Source: Leptidea sinapis (taxonomy: Eukaryota > Arthropoda > Insecta > Lepidoptera > Pieridae). Taken from it: 64,000 nucleotides of DNA. Location of the stretch: positions 2,363,501 to 2,427,500 of the forward strand of contig NC_066286.1 of NCBI RefSeq assembly GCF_905404315.1, read 5' to 3'. Of the stretch, positions 11,601 to 27,700 are shown piece by piece. Made by a program: the position numbers and the translations under genes. Every line of letters begins with the position of its first letter. The stretch's first letter is position 1. Below the pieces are notes generated by a model. That model was not told where the DNA came from. It searched no databases and saw nothing but the letters and a program-made list of their open reading frames with translations.

Positions 11601-14600
11601 TTATTGCCATATCTTCATTTTATAGTTTTTTTTTAGAAAATAAGGGACGAGACGAGCAGACGTTCAGATGAAGGTAATTGATACACCCTGCCCATTACAA
11701 TGCAGTTATTAAAGTTTTAAGAAACATCGATTTTTATTAGCACTACCTACTCAGCCATGTGTGTACGCGGACGAAGTCGCAGGTATCAGCTAGTTATATA
11801 TATTTTCTACAGCATCACGACTTCAACATTCCAAAACAATAGTTTTATCTATATCCTCCACTTCTTCAGCCCTAGTAACTTTATAAATAACATCTTGAAA
11901 AAAATATAAATAACACACAGTGTGTAATCGAAATAATTAATTTAAATAACACTTTCCCAGTTCACATTCCGAGAAATTAACCGAACGAAACGTCAATGCC
12001 CATTGAAACAATGTACAAAAAGAAAACGCCAGATACATAAAACCACCCAGAGATAACAGCAATAAAAACAAATTTGTACAAGTTGATAGTCGGCCGGGAT
12101 GCGATTTATCGGACGAGATGTCTTTCTCGATACTAATCCTTAAATTGTACGCGTCGAGACACGAGATGGCGTATGCAACTTGATTTACAATCGATTTTGA
12201 ACTTTAAACTCGGTGGTTTTAAGTCTGTTTGTATATTTTCGATGTAATATGTTTTATTGTAGATCCTAATTGAATATTATTATAATTTCACACGTGGAGC
12301 CTGATATTTGTATTATAATATGTTAGTTACAGGTATTTTATATTATTTATAACAAATCGTCACGATTTTCGGTTACGCGCCATGTTGTTTTTGTTTTAAG
12401 TGCCACAGTACTGACTGACAACTGAAAATTCTGTCATTTATATTTCAAAATGGGAGAAACGTGTTTTTTTTTAAATTAACTAAATTATTAACATCGTTTA
12501 GTTAATTATTAATTATAAATTTTTCGGAGAAGAGTACGATAAAAGTCAAAACATAAGTTAATCGTGAATAATCCATCCATAAAGTATGTCGTGCATTTCA
12601 TAGATATACGGACAGTATAAGGTTCGCTATTTTAGTTGTAGAATATAATAATACATATTGTAATGTTAAGAAATATGAAAGAAAAGAAAATATGAGGAAA
12701 CTAGCCTACCTAAATAGTTTTGTCTACCTAAATATAACAATGTATATGGTAAAAGAACCTGTAACTATGTTTTACCTAGGATATTAAATACATTACCTAA
12801 TGATCTAATAGATATATATATCTTCAAAAGAAAAATTTCAAAGTTAAGCTAAAAAAATACTATCTAGAAGCTAATAACCAGGAATACCTATGATGTATAT
12901 TTTTAATAAAACTACTATATGTTATATTAAGTCTTAGGTAATTAAAACAATTATTGTAATGCCAACTTACCGCTCGCACATAAACCTTAGAGGTTTTGCG
13001 AGTTTGTCTCTATTATTGTATATATTAAGATAATTTTGTTCATTGAATAAATAAAAAATAAAAAACATACATTAATATTTATAGGTACGTAAAGAAAAAT
13101 TGTATGATGCATGTCGGTGACGTAACTTTGTATGTTTTCCCCTTCCAGAGGTGATCACTCTTTCGATGAAATCCTTTATAAGTGGTCACTTCAATACAAA
13201 ACAAAAATACCCCTAAAATTATTGTATTATTCCTGGTAAACAAAAACATAAGAAACGAGACAAAATTGTAAAATAACTAATGTTCTCGAAATCAAAACTC
13301 ATATATTAAGCCTTTAAACAATATTATTATAAACACGGATAATTTTTTAAATCACAATATAAATCACAAAATTTAAAATGACATTTCACACGATTCGATT
13401 GTCACACACATCGATAACCCTAATATCGATACATCGAATTCGAATAATCACCCATAAAGAACATTATGGCGTACAATAAATTATTAAATTTATTCCTCGG
13501 TCGTGTGAGTGAGACGGCACCATCCGCGGAGAACCAATCGTAAATAAAAAGTAAGGTAAAACAATAAATACATTCACGTGTAAATAAATAACAGTTTTGT
13601 CCTGACACGAACCCGTTTAGAATACAGGCTGTACTGATTTTATTTCGTAGAAGCCTTTTAACTTTATGGTTCCCTGGTACTTACAGTTCAGTAATTATAA
13701 GTTTTGTATTTTTTTATTTTATTGGAGGTTATTTGCGCGCCTTTAGGTTTAAAAAACCTTTGGTGCAAGAACTTTGCTTACAGATTTTCGATTTTATGTA
13801 GATAGATACCTCCTCGGCGATATAAGGATTATTGATTATGTAGGTATGCCATATATCGCTCCTAACAATATTATAATAAACCTTTTACTTGCACGACATT
13901 AAGTCATATTATTTAAAGTGAACTGGAGTGCCCTGGATCACAAATTAATATTAGGTATTTTAGGGTTATTGAAGAGTAAAATAAATAGCTATATTGTCCT
14001 AGACCACACCAAAGAATTGAAAACTTCGACAAAGCGAGGTTAATAATAAGTACGAAATACGACTAAGTAAGACCCGCTTTCCGAGCCGACTATACCCGAA
14101 GGAGAGTTCATAGCCGAGCGTGACGACCCAATCTCATTATAATAAAATACACACAAAAATTATTCAAATCTTTCATGTTTATAATAAATATTAGCAATTA
14201 GCAGAGATATAGCTATGTATTATAATATATACCACGTGATCAATTTAAAAAATAAAATGTGGCAGTACAACAAAAACTTGAGAAACAAATTCGAAGCGTG
14301 CAGGCGCGTTGTCGCCGCGTAAAACGTATAAATTATAGGTCGCTATCGCGGGATCGGGCGGCCTCACACCTCGCGTACTCGTATGCGTTTAGTGATTTAC
14401 GCTTTATCACACATCTCTTTAAACTTATGTGCTCTTGGTATGTGAATGTATTAATGCGTTCTATGAAGTTCTATCATCCCCTAAATAAAGGTTTGCAAAC
14501 GGTGCCCGTATAATTAATATGGGCTCGCATTTTCTCTATGGTTAGATCCGAGCCAGTCTTTCCCAGTAATTATTATCATTCGATAGGTAATTTTGCACAT

Positions 14601-15700
14601 AAATCTCTCATTGTTTTACGGACATTCATCTTAGGCTTTCTACGCAGGTTAAGTGAATGATATCTATTTAAACTTATGTGTTCTTGGTATGGTGAATGTT
14701 AATGCATGCTACAAAATTCTTGTCAACTGTAAAAATAATTTCGAGAGATGCATGCATATCAAAAATATGGTTTATTCATCAGCATCATTTCAGCCGGAAG
14801 ACGTCCACAGCTGGACAAAGTCCTCCCCCAAAGATCTCCACGACGATCGATCTGCGCTGCCCTCATTCAACCTGTTCCGGAGATCTTGACCAGATCATTG
14901 GTTCATCTTATGAGTCTACCAACACTACGTTTTCCGGTACGTGGTCGCCATTCGAGGACATCTGTCCGTCGACCTTTATGCCCTGCCCACTGCCACTTCA
15001 GCTTCGCAACCATTTGGGCTATGTCGGTAACTTTGGTTATCCCACGGATCTCCTCATTTCTGATTCCCTCTCCATTGCCCTCTGAGCGACAATGAATGGT
15101 TTATTGGCTTATTCATTCAATGGTTTATTCATTCTTAAGAATTCACGTTTAGAGCTTTCACATGTTACAGACTTATCTATTCTTACTCACAGGATAATTG
15201 AAAAATTTTTTTTGCCCTGTTCGATCAATTATCTTCATCTACATTGATGCAAGATTAAGTGACTGACGTCATGTGATCCGAAAAAAATCTATCAATAAAA
15301 TAATGCGCGAAAGAATTTAATTCAAACTCTAATTGTTAAGAACTACAAATTATTAAAAGTACAATTTGCAGAGAAAACCTTCTAAGATCTGTGATCGTAG
15401 TAAATGGTATTTTAATAAATAAATAATAATAATTAATTGTTTATTACCATACTAAAATTACAAATATATAATGAATAATTAGGCTACGCAATGAAACAAT
15501 AGGCAAAAGGAAAAGTCTCAGCTTCATCTGACATGGAATCCTGGATTTATGTTTCCATGCAGCGCTGTTTTTCAGCCATCCCCTCATCCGTAAGGTGTTG
15601 AATGGGAGTGGATGTAATATGGCTCCCCGATTACCTACTTAAGCTATCTTTTTTTTTATAAAATATAATATTAAAAAAAAGTGTTCTTATTGCCCTAAAA

Positions 15701-15732
<32 letters not shown>

Positions 15733-18700
15733 GTTTGTGTGTGTTCTTCCATGCTGTTACGCATGTATGTAGAAGAGGAATTCTTCACTGCAAAATTAGA
15801 TTCTAAAAATTTATCAATGATAAATTTATCTTATTACGAGATTAATTTTGATCAATAATTGAAAAAATCATAAATATTTTTTAGAAATTCCGTCGGTTCT
15901 AGGCCTGCATGCCTCAGATCCGACAAGAAACCTTAGTCCAAGCTAATAATAGCATGTTTCGGTTAATAATTATCTTTATAAGTGAATTTATGTCCAATAT
16001 TATATGAGACTGAATTGACCAGATAAACACCGAAACTCAACATGTTGACAGATATATATATATTCATAATATTTATTATTTATGAATATTTTTAAATTTT
16101 ATTCCTATACTTTTGTGAAACAATGTGAAAAATGTGTCAATGTACGAGGCAAGCATAAAATGAAAGGACGTGATAACATTTGAAATCACCAAAAATGTAA
16201 TCAGATATTACCTCCAAACAGAATTGAATCGTATCTATAGGTCATAAAGTAAAATTTTTAACACCAACTGTATATTCTAAGTTCATATATCAATTGAGAC
16301 GAGGTGGCGCCCTCTAAAGGGCTGTAAAATAAATTTGGTTTGATTTTATTAATGTTGTACCACAATCTTGATCGTGCCAGGCGACATTTAGGAGTTTTAT
16401 TATTTATAACTTTTATATTATCTATAATCTTGTATACTCTTGGGTTTGTTAACAGGATTGGTATTTGGAAGTCGGGTACGTATCATAAAAGATTTGTCAG
16501 TTAATGTTGCTTACCTTTTATGTATTTGATGAGATACAAAGTTGTCGTGGAGTGCTTGCTACAGAAGTCATTAAAATGTATTTTTATAACTATGCAAGGT
16601 CGTATTTTAATTACATTTTTACCTTATTTGGGCTTTTATGTATATTGCAACTCTTTTTCGTTCATATCCCTAGTACTTTTGCAGCCTTTTGACTGGCTTT
16701 CTTCGATGCTACATAAGATAAATTTTATGGATGACATCATAATTATTTACAAATTGCAGTGGGGCCCCCATATTGAAGGATTGGCGAATAGGCTTAGTTC
16801 TGCAGCATATGCGGTTAAGAAAATTAGACGGTTAACTGACATAGATACGGCGAGATTAGTATACTTTAGTTATTTTCATAGTATTATGTCCTATGGTATA
16901 TTGTTATGGGGCAGTGCGGCCGATATTAATACCATCTTTGTGCTGCAGAAGAGGGCTATTCGCGCGATTTATAACCTAGGTCCTAATGAATCATTAAGAG
17001 AAAAATTCAAAGAAATAAACATTTTGACTGTTGCTTCTCAATACGTTTTTGATAATTATCTGTATGTTCATATGCACATTGAGGAATTTTCTAGAAACTG
17101 TGACATTCCTAATGTTAACACGAGTAACAAACATAAACTTGTTATGCCTACTACTCGGTTGGGTCGAGTTAGTAAGTCTTTTGTTGGGCGATGTATATTC
17201 TTCTACAATATGATCCCAGAAAATTTACAAAACAAATGTGTTACGAAATTTAAAAGAATTTTTAAAAAACGTTTGTGTGGGAAAGGTTATTATAGCATAA
17301 ACGATTTTCTTAATGACACCACGGACTGGGAATAAAGCGAACAGGCTCTTTAATTATAAATGTTTATTGTACGATATCACATTGTCATCCATATTTTATA
17401 TAAAAAAAAGCCCGCTGAGTTTCTTGCGCCCATTCTTTTCAGATCTGAGGCAGTCTCTTTTGAATGTGTGGTAGTTTTTGACGTTCAATAAGTGATTTTA
17501 AATCCTATTTTGAATAAAAATATTTGAATTTGAATTTGAATTACTTTTTATTGTAACTCCTAGTATAAAACCCCTTACAAAACAAGCAGGGATAGACATT
17601 TCAGATACATGAAGATTTTATAAAATTGCTTTACACAGTTACAGTTTATATATAGTACATGTAACATCACTATAGTGGCCAGCAAAAGAGGCATTGATGG
17701 ACGAGCGTGTCACTCGGCTTCGGCTCGGCCCACATACTTAAATCCATATTTAGTACTTTTCCCAAATAATGCAATTAAAACTCAGCGGTATTTGGCTCCT
17801 GCCGCCTCTTGTGGTAATATAAATAATTTCAGGTGGCTTTAAGTAAGTTAGTTCATTGCACTTATTGTATACTTGAACTATTTTTTTTCAAATACAATTA
17901 CGTACATCGAACAACAATAACCTGCGTTAGTGTTCATTTTTTTTCAATAAACACCTATCTATTTGCCTCTTGCAAGCCAGTTAGAAATTTAAATGAAACC
18001 TTTGATAAGTTACCTCCTTGGTTGGCATGCTTCGCTGTAAAGATCGTTCCATTTTAAAATTGCACGACAGGTTTGAGTTTTCTTATTACTGAGGTTTACT
18101 ATGTACTTTATTTGGCAACTAAACCGCGACAGATTTTCATACAACTTCTGCCGGCCGCTGTTCAGCATGTATTTGGCAGCAATTTCGATTTATCTCGAAG
18201 AAATTTCCAAGCATGTTTGAGAAAATATATAATCACCCTAGATGTAGAGTGTTCTACAATCTGTAATTCCTCAGAAACCTTGGTTCTCCAAATTAAAAAT
18301 TCCCAACAAGTCAGTGATATCAACTATTTGTCGTTTACGTTTTAATCATGTTTGTACTCCAGTATTTTTAACTAAACTAAGAATTAGGGACAATTCCCTC
18401 TGTGAATGTGGTCTAGATGAGGGAAACATGGATCATTTATTCTTCAATTGCCCTTTAACACAACCTTCTTTGTACAATTTTATACCTACTGAAGTTCCCC
18501 GCCCAACTTCCTTTAAATGTCTCCTCTCCCTAGTTTTCACTCCTTTTGTATATACATATTTTGTGTAAATATATTAAAATAAATAAGATTAAGTTGTAAA
18601 TATCACTGAGTACTTATATTAAATAATTTAAGTAATTATATTTGTGTATGTCCGTTATAGTCCTAACAGCGTGTATATTTGTTTCAGGTATAAGAAAGTA

Positions 18701-21700
18701 AAACTTGTTTCAATCTTTAGCACCAATCATTACCATTAAAATTGGTAAACAAATACTCTAAGCTTGGTGGTCTACCTTATCGTGACATTGGCAAACTTGT
18801 GGTATACCTTCCACAGGAGCCATAGTAGGAAGAATAGAATAGAATAGAATAGAAAGTATAAACATTTTGACAGTAAATAATGTGAGATTGTATAAAAAAT
18901 GAAATGTATTTAATATTATTTATTTTTTCTATACAAGACCGAACTACCCTATCCGCCCCCATGTTATGATGAGATTTGAACTACACATTTACAACAGTTT
19001 TTGATAAATTCGTACATATATTTTTCTCATCCTTTCCTTATCTTGTCCTTCAGTACTTCAAAAGGAGCTTATTGAAATTCTGTAATAGATACTTGATGAC
19101 TACATGAGGCCTTCATAGCGCGTCGGCACATTTTCCGATGAAATTTTTCGAATTGGAATTCGGTACGAACATCGCACACTCTGAAATGAAACGTGTGGAA
19201 TCAAATCTGATTGAATTTTTGGCTTTTGAAGCTAGCTCAAATCCGAATGGAAGTTTCAGAACGTCTCCAAGCAAAGTCTGTTACATATCAAATTAATTAA
19301 AAAAGGATCATGTCCGGAGAGTATTTTTGATTTAATTCGGAATTCGGATCGAAAGCTTCCACAATCGAAACGAATGTCAGATATATTATGAAACTCGAGC
19401 ACTCGAAATCCCGTATAAGGAAAATAATTTCGAAAATTTTACGATAAACGAATGTGTTTGAGGTAGCTTGTGTACGCAATGGATTTAAGGTAGCTTGTAG
19501 ACGCTTTGGTGGCAGATAATAAAATAATATGGTGATGGTTGAAATAATTACTAGATTTAAAATGACCCACGCCAAGTCAAGTCAGGCTAAAACAAGCGGC
19601 ACGGCCGTACCATCTTTTCTCCAAGCAGTTCAGGCCATTTTCGAGCCCATATAACTTCTTTGTGAATACAATTTAAAGCCTGATTTTAATTGAATATAAT
19701 ACGTATTACTTGTGGGATACATTTTGTTTTGATGGTCACTGTAAGATGTTGTTAGGTTACCTAATTACGTCAGAACTTAAAACAGAAGGTCCTCTAAGTA
19801 AGGACCAAATAAATTGACTTTGTATATCATGGATCTCACAACTTTTTACAGTAGAAGAACTGAGTTGCGAGTCTAGGCTTTTTTACAAGTTATTTTCTTG
19901 ATTGCATGGAAATAATAAACATAAGCCCCATTGTAATTTTGAAATAATCTCTAAGTACATACTGGAGATAATCGCTAGATCCAAATATAGTTATAAATAC
20001 ATGTCACATGAGGTATTTTCTTTCATATTCCAGTATTGGGTACCACAACTGCGCCTTTTTCTGATGTGAAGCAGTAATGTGTAAGCATTATTGTGTTTCG
20101 GTCTGAAGGGTGCCGTAGCTAGTGAAATTACTTACAAATGAGACTTAACATCTTAAGGTTCAGTCGCACAATTGTGATTTTGGACTTTTCTAGAATCCTG
20201 AGTGACACTGCATTGTAATGGGCAGGGAGTATCAAATGCCTTCAGCTGAACGTCCTGCGGCAACACCTTGTCTCTTATTTTCATAAAAAAAAAATTATAA
20301 TACATTATTTTCCAAGAATTGAACAGTATTAATAACATCAACCATTGGTCTAATTACATACATGTTATATTAACTCACGACATAACTTTGAGTATTTATA
20401 CTATATTCGTTACAATTATATTTACAATACTTCCTATTATAATATTTAATTAAAACTATCATTTTGGGGAAGTGCAATAATACTACTGGCACCATCTCCG
20501 CGTTGGATAGCTAGGCTGATGTTGACCAAAATAACTACCAGCACTTGGGTTTCCAGTAGACCTGAGGCGCGTAGATTCCCCCTTCTCTTTTAAAATATTA
20601 ATAATATATATGATTGTTGCAGGCCAAAAGATCTAGACAAGACACGGGCACTGATGTTCGGTAAGTCCATAATGTGTTATTATATTCCTATATCTATGTA
20701 ACAGCCAATTGTCTGTTCATTTCCCATCGGGTACATAAATACAGTACACACATCACCCTTCACACATACACACATCCTTACACATTCACTATACCCATAC
20801 ACATATAACATTCATAACTTAAATATAAGATACTTGATCGAATTTGAACACAATCAAGTACCTAGTTCGTATAAGTTTGTTAATTTCAAGTACCTAAAGT
20901 ATCGCTGATCTAAGGACCATAAATACTATCCTTTCGTAATACAGTATTTACTAGTATGAAACGATAGCGTTAATCAGTTTAATGACAGCCACTAAGTTAC
21001 CTATAACAATGAAAGCTAACATTGATTAATAATTAGTTATATTGTGTTTAGTTAATTGTATAGACTAAGAAGCTGTTTAATGTTATCTTATTTTAATAAA
21101 GATTATTATTATTACACAAATAAAATTTGAAAACCTAATTTTATGAACAATGCGGGACTCGAACCCACGACCTCTTATAACGGTTCCTTACCCAAGGGTG
21201 GTCAGTACTTGCCTTTATAAAGGCGACTTAAATGAGGTGTCTGTCTTTATTTTATATAGACGAGAGAAATTTTGGCACTTACAATTATTATAACTTCTAC
21301 ATCAAATGTTTATTATTCTATGATGCTACGAAACCCTGCGTTTCACTGTCTTACTCGAACTCGAATATAAAATATTTAAACACGAATTATATATTGGATG
21401 CAGCAACTTACAAACTAATTTGTCATGTATATTACAACAATTGTAAACTACTCTATTTGATTGAAAAGAGTGGCCGTTGAGTTTCTTGTATGTTCTTCTC
21501 ACGAGCTCTACTTTTTCCGAATAATTCAAACGTGCTTAGTTCAAGCCTAATTGAATAAGGTTTATTTGACTTTGAACTTGTCTAGTTTTTATTATAGAGT
21601 TACGGAACCCTGTGCAAACAGTTTCATGTAATTACACGTAATAAAACATATTGAAGTGTCATTGAGGGTAGTTGAATATAAACCTGCATAGGGTTCGCAC

Positions 21701-24700
21701 TCGACGCCCGCTGACACAAAACACTCCCCGGGGCCCATAATCCGAGTGTAATCCCCGTATTGTTGGTACACAATTGCCGTGAAAAGAGCTACTTACCCAT
21801 CACCGAATAGGAATTTGGATTAGGGCTGGCATTTATGATAAATTCAAAAATATCCCCAAAGATCTCCACTATGATCGGTCCTGCTCTACCCTCACCCAAC
21901 GTATTCCGGCGATCTTGACCAGATCATCGGTCCTACTACCACTGCATCTTGCGGTACGTGGTCGCCATTCGAGGACTTTACCAAACGGCCATCTGTCCGT
22001 CGAACTATGTGCCCTGCCCATTGCCACTTCGGTTTTTGCAATAATTTGGGCTATACAAACATAGGTTGTTCTACTACGGATCTTCTTATATCTGATTCGA
22101 TTTCGCAGGGAAACTCCGAGCTTTCTCATAAGGCCCATAGTTAGCGACCACGTCTACGTACCGTAAGTCATCACGGGCAACACACACTGGTTGAAAACCT
22201 TCGTCTTCAGACACTGTCGTATTTGGGACGAGAAGATTTTACGGAGCTTCCCTTAATAATAGCTTCCACTTATCTTCTAACTATTGCGTCTCCGAAATTT
22301 CTTTCTCTTATTTTGTAGTCGGTAAATACTAACATAAAAATCTTGTCTGTTTTATAATTTTCAGAGGTAATTTAAACTTCGAACTCCAGAGATAGTAATT
22401 TAATGCTTTACATGCAACACGCACAAAGAACCTGTACGTTTGTAAACGGTTTATGTCAGAATTTATTACAAGTCCTGAAACTTTAAATTTATTACACTTT
22501 AGCGGTTAAGTGCTCGATTAATGCTGAGTCAAATAATTGAATTATTCGTGTGAGTGGCAGCCCTGCGCTTATATTATCACACATTATCACGCCCTGATCA
22601 AAAGGAAGTACAGTCACAATGGGTTTTATGTTACGTGCCGGTCCCTTCTGCAAATCCGATAGAGACGCACTTTTTGTGATCTGTATCGATCTTGGGAGAA
22701 ATATAGATATCAAGATCTCTATAGATCTTAATATTATGAAGAGAAAATATTTGATTGTTTTACGTTAATTTGCGATGGATAATCCAAAAAACTTTTTAAC
22801 AATTTTTTTTAAATTCATTCACCTTAAGAAAGACGCTTTATCAGAGAGTAACATTGACTGTATATTATTGTGAAAAAATTGAGTGTCTTTAAAATAGTGT
22901 AACCTTTGATATATATATTAATACTAGCTGAACTGGCAAACGTTGTTTTGCCACATAAATTATTTTTAGAGTTAAACCGTTTCTTGGACATTGCAACATT
23001 ACTTTATTTTTCTAAAATAACTGATTTTTTCCTAAAATAAACGTAGCCCAAGTTATACCTTATTACGTCATCTACCTGCCAATAAAAGTCTCGTCAAAAT
23101 CGGTCCAGCCATTTCAGAGATTAGCCGGAACAGACAGACAGACAAAAATTGTAAAAAAAAAAATGTTATATTGGTGTATGTAAGTATATATATTCATATA
23201 CAAGTAGTAAAAAACGGTTATTTCAATATTACAGACACTCCAATTTTATTTATATGTATAGATCTACGTAGAAATTATTTTTTATAATAGTATACAGAAT
23301 TATTTAAAGTTCTAAAAATAATTAATTAAAGAAGTCAGATTTTTAAAAAAATAACTTATTATATAGTCAAAGTCAAAGTCAAAAAAATATTTATTCACTG
23401 TAAAACTTTATAAGTTATTTAGTGCAAGTCAGGATGAAGTACAAAAGTTTTAATAGCATTCAAATGAGTATAACAATATTCATTAACAAAATTTAGAACA
23501 TTAATTCCAACTATCTTTATCATTCAAATAATCTTTCACATTATAATAGGCCTTAGATGTTAATTTATTTTTTACGATACATTAAATTTTCTTAATAGGT
23601 AATATTTTAATATCATTTGGGAGTTTATTATAAAATATAACAAAATCCACTTTAAAAGATTTAGCAATTTTACGGAGCCTAGTAGATGGAATTGCGATTG
23701 TTTTGCTAGTTTGTTTCTTTCGAGTATTGACATCACTATTCTTTTTAAATTGGCTAATATGTTTATGAGCGTATAGGAGGTTCTCGTATATGTACTGACA
23801 GTGTACTGTCATAATATTAATTTCACAAAACTTTTCTCTCTATGAATCCCTTGAACGCATTTTATAGACTGCTCGAATTGCTCTTTTCTGCAGCACAAAT
23901 ATGTTTTCAATATCTGCAGCCCTACCCCACAATATAATTCCGTAAGACATGACACTATGAAAGTAGCTGAACTATACAAGCCTAGCCGTTTCAACATCTG
24001 CCAGCTGCTTAATTTATTTTATCGCAAATACTGCAGAGATTTTTATATGAGCACCCCATTGTAGCTTAAAGTCTAATATAATGCCTAGGAATGTTGTTGT
24101 TTCTACGACATCAAGTTTGTCATTATTAATTTTTATAGGTGTTGGTTGGTGCTTTATATTTGGAAGTGTAAAACTTACAAATTTTGTTTTCCTTTCGTTT
24201 AAAAGTAAGTTATTAACATTATATTATGTTATATATTATACCTAGTTTGTGCTGGCAAAACTCTACCAAGTATACTTGGTGTAAAGTTATGCCTAAGAAT
24301 AAACAAAGAATGTTTACAATATCGACATTTTGCTTATGATTGGTTTATTCGAACGTATAGCGTTCTATTCTATTCAATTCTTCCTGCAGTCGCTTCTGTG
24401 GAAGACAAACCACTAATTTGCCAGTAACTCTCGCGTTTATTTGCAACGCTGCTTGACATTCGGAAAACTTCGAAAAAATTCTCATTGTATTGACAGTTTT
24501 GTCAGCGATATAAGTCAACATTTTGCATATTCATGGCTTATTCTCAGGTATAACTATATACCAAGTTTATTTGTAAGGCCGTATTGGTTTAAGTATTATT
24601 TTATTGCATTAAGTTGATGAGTATCAACATTAACCAACATGTTACCAATACGATTGTAAATATTGACGTGAAGATCCTATCTGAGAAAATCAGTTTTGAT

Positions 24701-27700
24701 ATTTTTTTACAAGCTACCTTACTTAACTCGATCATTACATTATATATTATATACAATTACTAAGCTAGTCATATTTTTGTGATACTCCTACTTAAATACT
24801 ATTAAAAAGAAATTGCAATCATAATTATAATTAAAAAAGTGATAAATACTTTCATCCTCATCAACCGGAAGAAATCCACTGCTGTACAAAGGCCTTCCCC
24901 AAAGATCGCCATGACGATCGGTCCTGCGCTGCCCTCATCCAACCTGCTCCGGCGATCTCGACCAGATCGTCGGTCCATCTAGTTGGGGGGGGGGGGCTGC
25001 CAACACTACGGTACGTGGTCGCCATTCGAAGACTTTACTGCCCCAACGGCCATGTGTCCGTAGAACTATGTCCCCTGCCCACTGCCACTTCAGTTTCGCA
25101 ACCTTAGTAAATAATAATAAATACTTTAATCGTTGTTCATAGCCGACCACTATCTAACATTAGTTATACACTCTATAGAGTGAGTTTTAAAACTAACGGT
25201 TTGTTGATACTGATTACTTACAGTTAAAGTTTTCTTTCCACTTCTTATTATACACATAACTACATGCAAATCCACATAAAAAACAATAAAATACTACTCT
25301 GCAATTTCACATTCTCGCTTAAAACCAACTTGACGAACTTAACTCTAAATTACCAATTACGTAAGACCCGCTCATAAACTGAGATAAATGCTCTTTAAAT
25401 TGTTATAAATTACTTTAAACGCAAACAGACGAAGATCGTTCAAGAATGAACCATGAATTGGATGCACTGATACGTAAAAAATCGTAAGTTTATCTCAAGA
25501 GCTACCTCAACCCCAGCCTTATCTTATGGAATCAATTGCCAGTTGCAGTATCCAGGGGGCCTACTCCTAAAATCGATATATCGTGGCATTAGTCGTGTCG
25601 AATCCTACTCTTAGTTACATCGTATTCATTGTCGAAACGATAATTAAACGAATGAAATATTTTTCGATATTATCGGTCCTATCGCTCTTAGTTGAAAATG
25701 TCAGAGACGAATACCTATTCTGATTTGAGAAATAATCAAACGTCACTTTTCAAGTTGCACAGATATAATTTACATACAATGAACATACAAATATTATTAA
25801 AATAATTATATGTGATTTACTATTCATCAGGATTTATTAATATCAAGTAATTTATGTCATTTTGTTGATCGTTTATGCGTAGAAAGTAATGAAAATGGCC
25901 GCCTGAGAAATAGGAAGTCAACGAGAAGGGTTGAGTTACTTTTTTTTACATTTTATTATCCGCAAGTTTTGTATTATTTATTCAATTTTAAATGGTCATA
26001 TTATAGTAATTACATAATTTTTTAATATTTACATTTTGTGTAAATGATGCAAATTGGTGGTGCAGAGTCTGGCATGGTCCTTAGTGCCTAAACTATGATT
26101 TGACTTTTAACACTAAACAGCGACGTAGCACAGTTAATATTTAGTTTTTCAAGGTTGGCGCATAATTCATTCACTCTAACATCGTAAAAATAATCAAAAT
26201 ATTTGTCAATGGTTACGATGTTGTAACGATAAACGATATGGAATACGAACATTTGTTAGAGTAGGGTAGTTGCGATATATTCGGAGTATTATCGTATCGT
26301 TTCGAATGTATCGTTGTCGATTTTGCGAGTAGACCTCCAGAGCCGGTACGACTTAAGGACGGCTAATTGAAATTCAAATATTTTTATTTAAAATAGGATT
26401 TAAAATCACTTATTGCAAGTCAAAAACCACCACCCATTCGAAAATACTATGCCTAAGACCTGAGATGAATGGGCGCAACAAACTCAGCGGGCTTATTTTG
26501 TTATAAAAATATGGTTACAATGTAAAATCGTACAATACAATCTCACAAAGTATTAATTAAACCATCGTATCACTTTTAATATAAAAGGTCTCACTGAATT
26601 TCTTGCGCCCCTTCCCGAGTATGAGGCATTGCTTTTTCGAACGCGTGGTGTTATGGTCCACCGTCTTAAAAAAAAATAGTGTACTTTACATTTACCAGAT
26701 AGGGCTACATAAATATCACTCGACCAAGCCTTGGCAAATGAGCACTATTAAAACTAACCAATACCCTATATAATTACCCTATTACAAACTTTTTATTAGT
26801 TCCCGACTATCTTAAAATAATTATCACTCATTCGTTGTTATAAATTATTTCAATGCCAAAACTACGATAAATCAAACATTAAAAAATGTGCTTAAAAGTT
26901 GTGGCATTTCGTGAACATGTATTTTATTTAATTAGTGGCGTTTTTAACAAACTGAGTGTTGTTAAGATAAATCATATTTTGAATACCGTTCCGTTATGTG
27001 TAGCTTGTAACGTTTGACAGCCGGATTTCTAGTGTCGAGTGACTTTAGCTATTTTTTATCTGTTTCCTTTCGACGTGTTTTGAGAATCGGTGACATGCTA
27101 CTGTTGGTAATAAAAACGGACAAATGCTAGATTTTCTCGTGCTTTGGTATGTCCCCATTAAAATTATTTAATAATTTATCAAAAGTTTTATCAGAAAGAA
27201 ATCTAAAAATCAGCTCTAATTAGAGCTGGAGAAAATAACTGGCTGTGTTTCAATTAATAAAATCTTTGATATTAGATATTATTATATAGTAATAAAATAA
27301 GTGTGTAACATAACATATCTTTAACAATTTTCTAGCAGTTACTAGACTACTTACTCTGCTAGAAAATAAAAGCATATAAAAAAAATGGCTTACTTATTTT
27401 TTTTCTGTAATTTCTTTATTACCAGTGTCACAAACATACTGTTGCCTACGAACACACATGAAAGAAAATATATGTTATAATATTATAAATGAAATGAAAT
27501 CAAAATAATGATATTCATGTCGGTCAAGAAAATGACACTTATGAATGTCAAAAGTTTTATTTTTATGTTTACCACCACTTGGGAAAAGGTTGAACTAAAA
27601 TTTGTAAGAAACTCATTGTCACTCTTTTAAATAAACATTTACAGCTTCATAGATTTACAAGTCATTTCATATACAATATATTTAAAGTAATGCAACAAAA

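Noticed and set aside
14653..15095. Three overlapping plus-strand frames
   Set aside because: Antisense shadows of a minus-strand RTE-like LINE relic.
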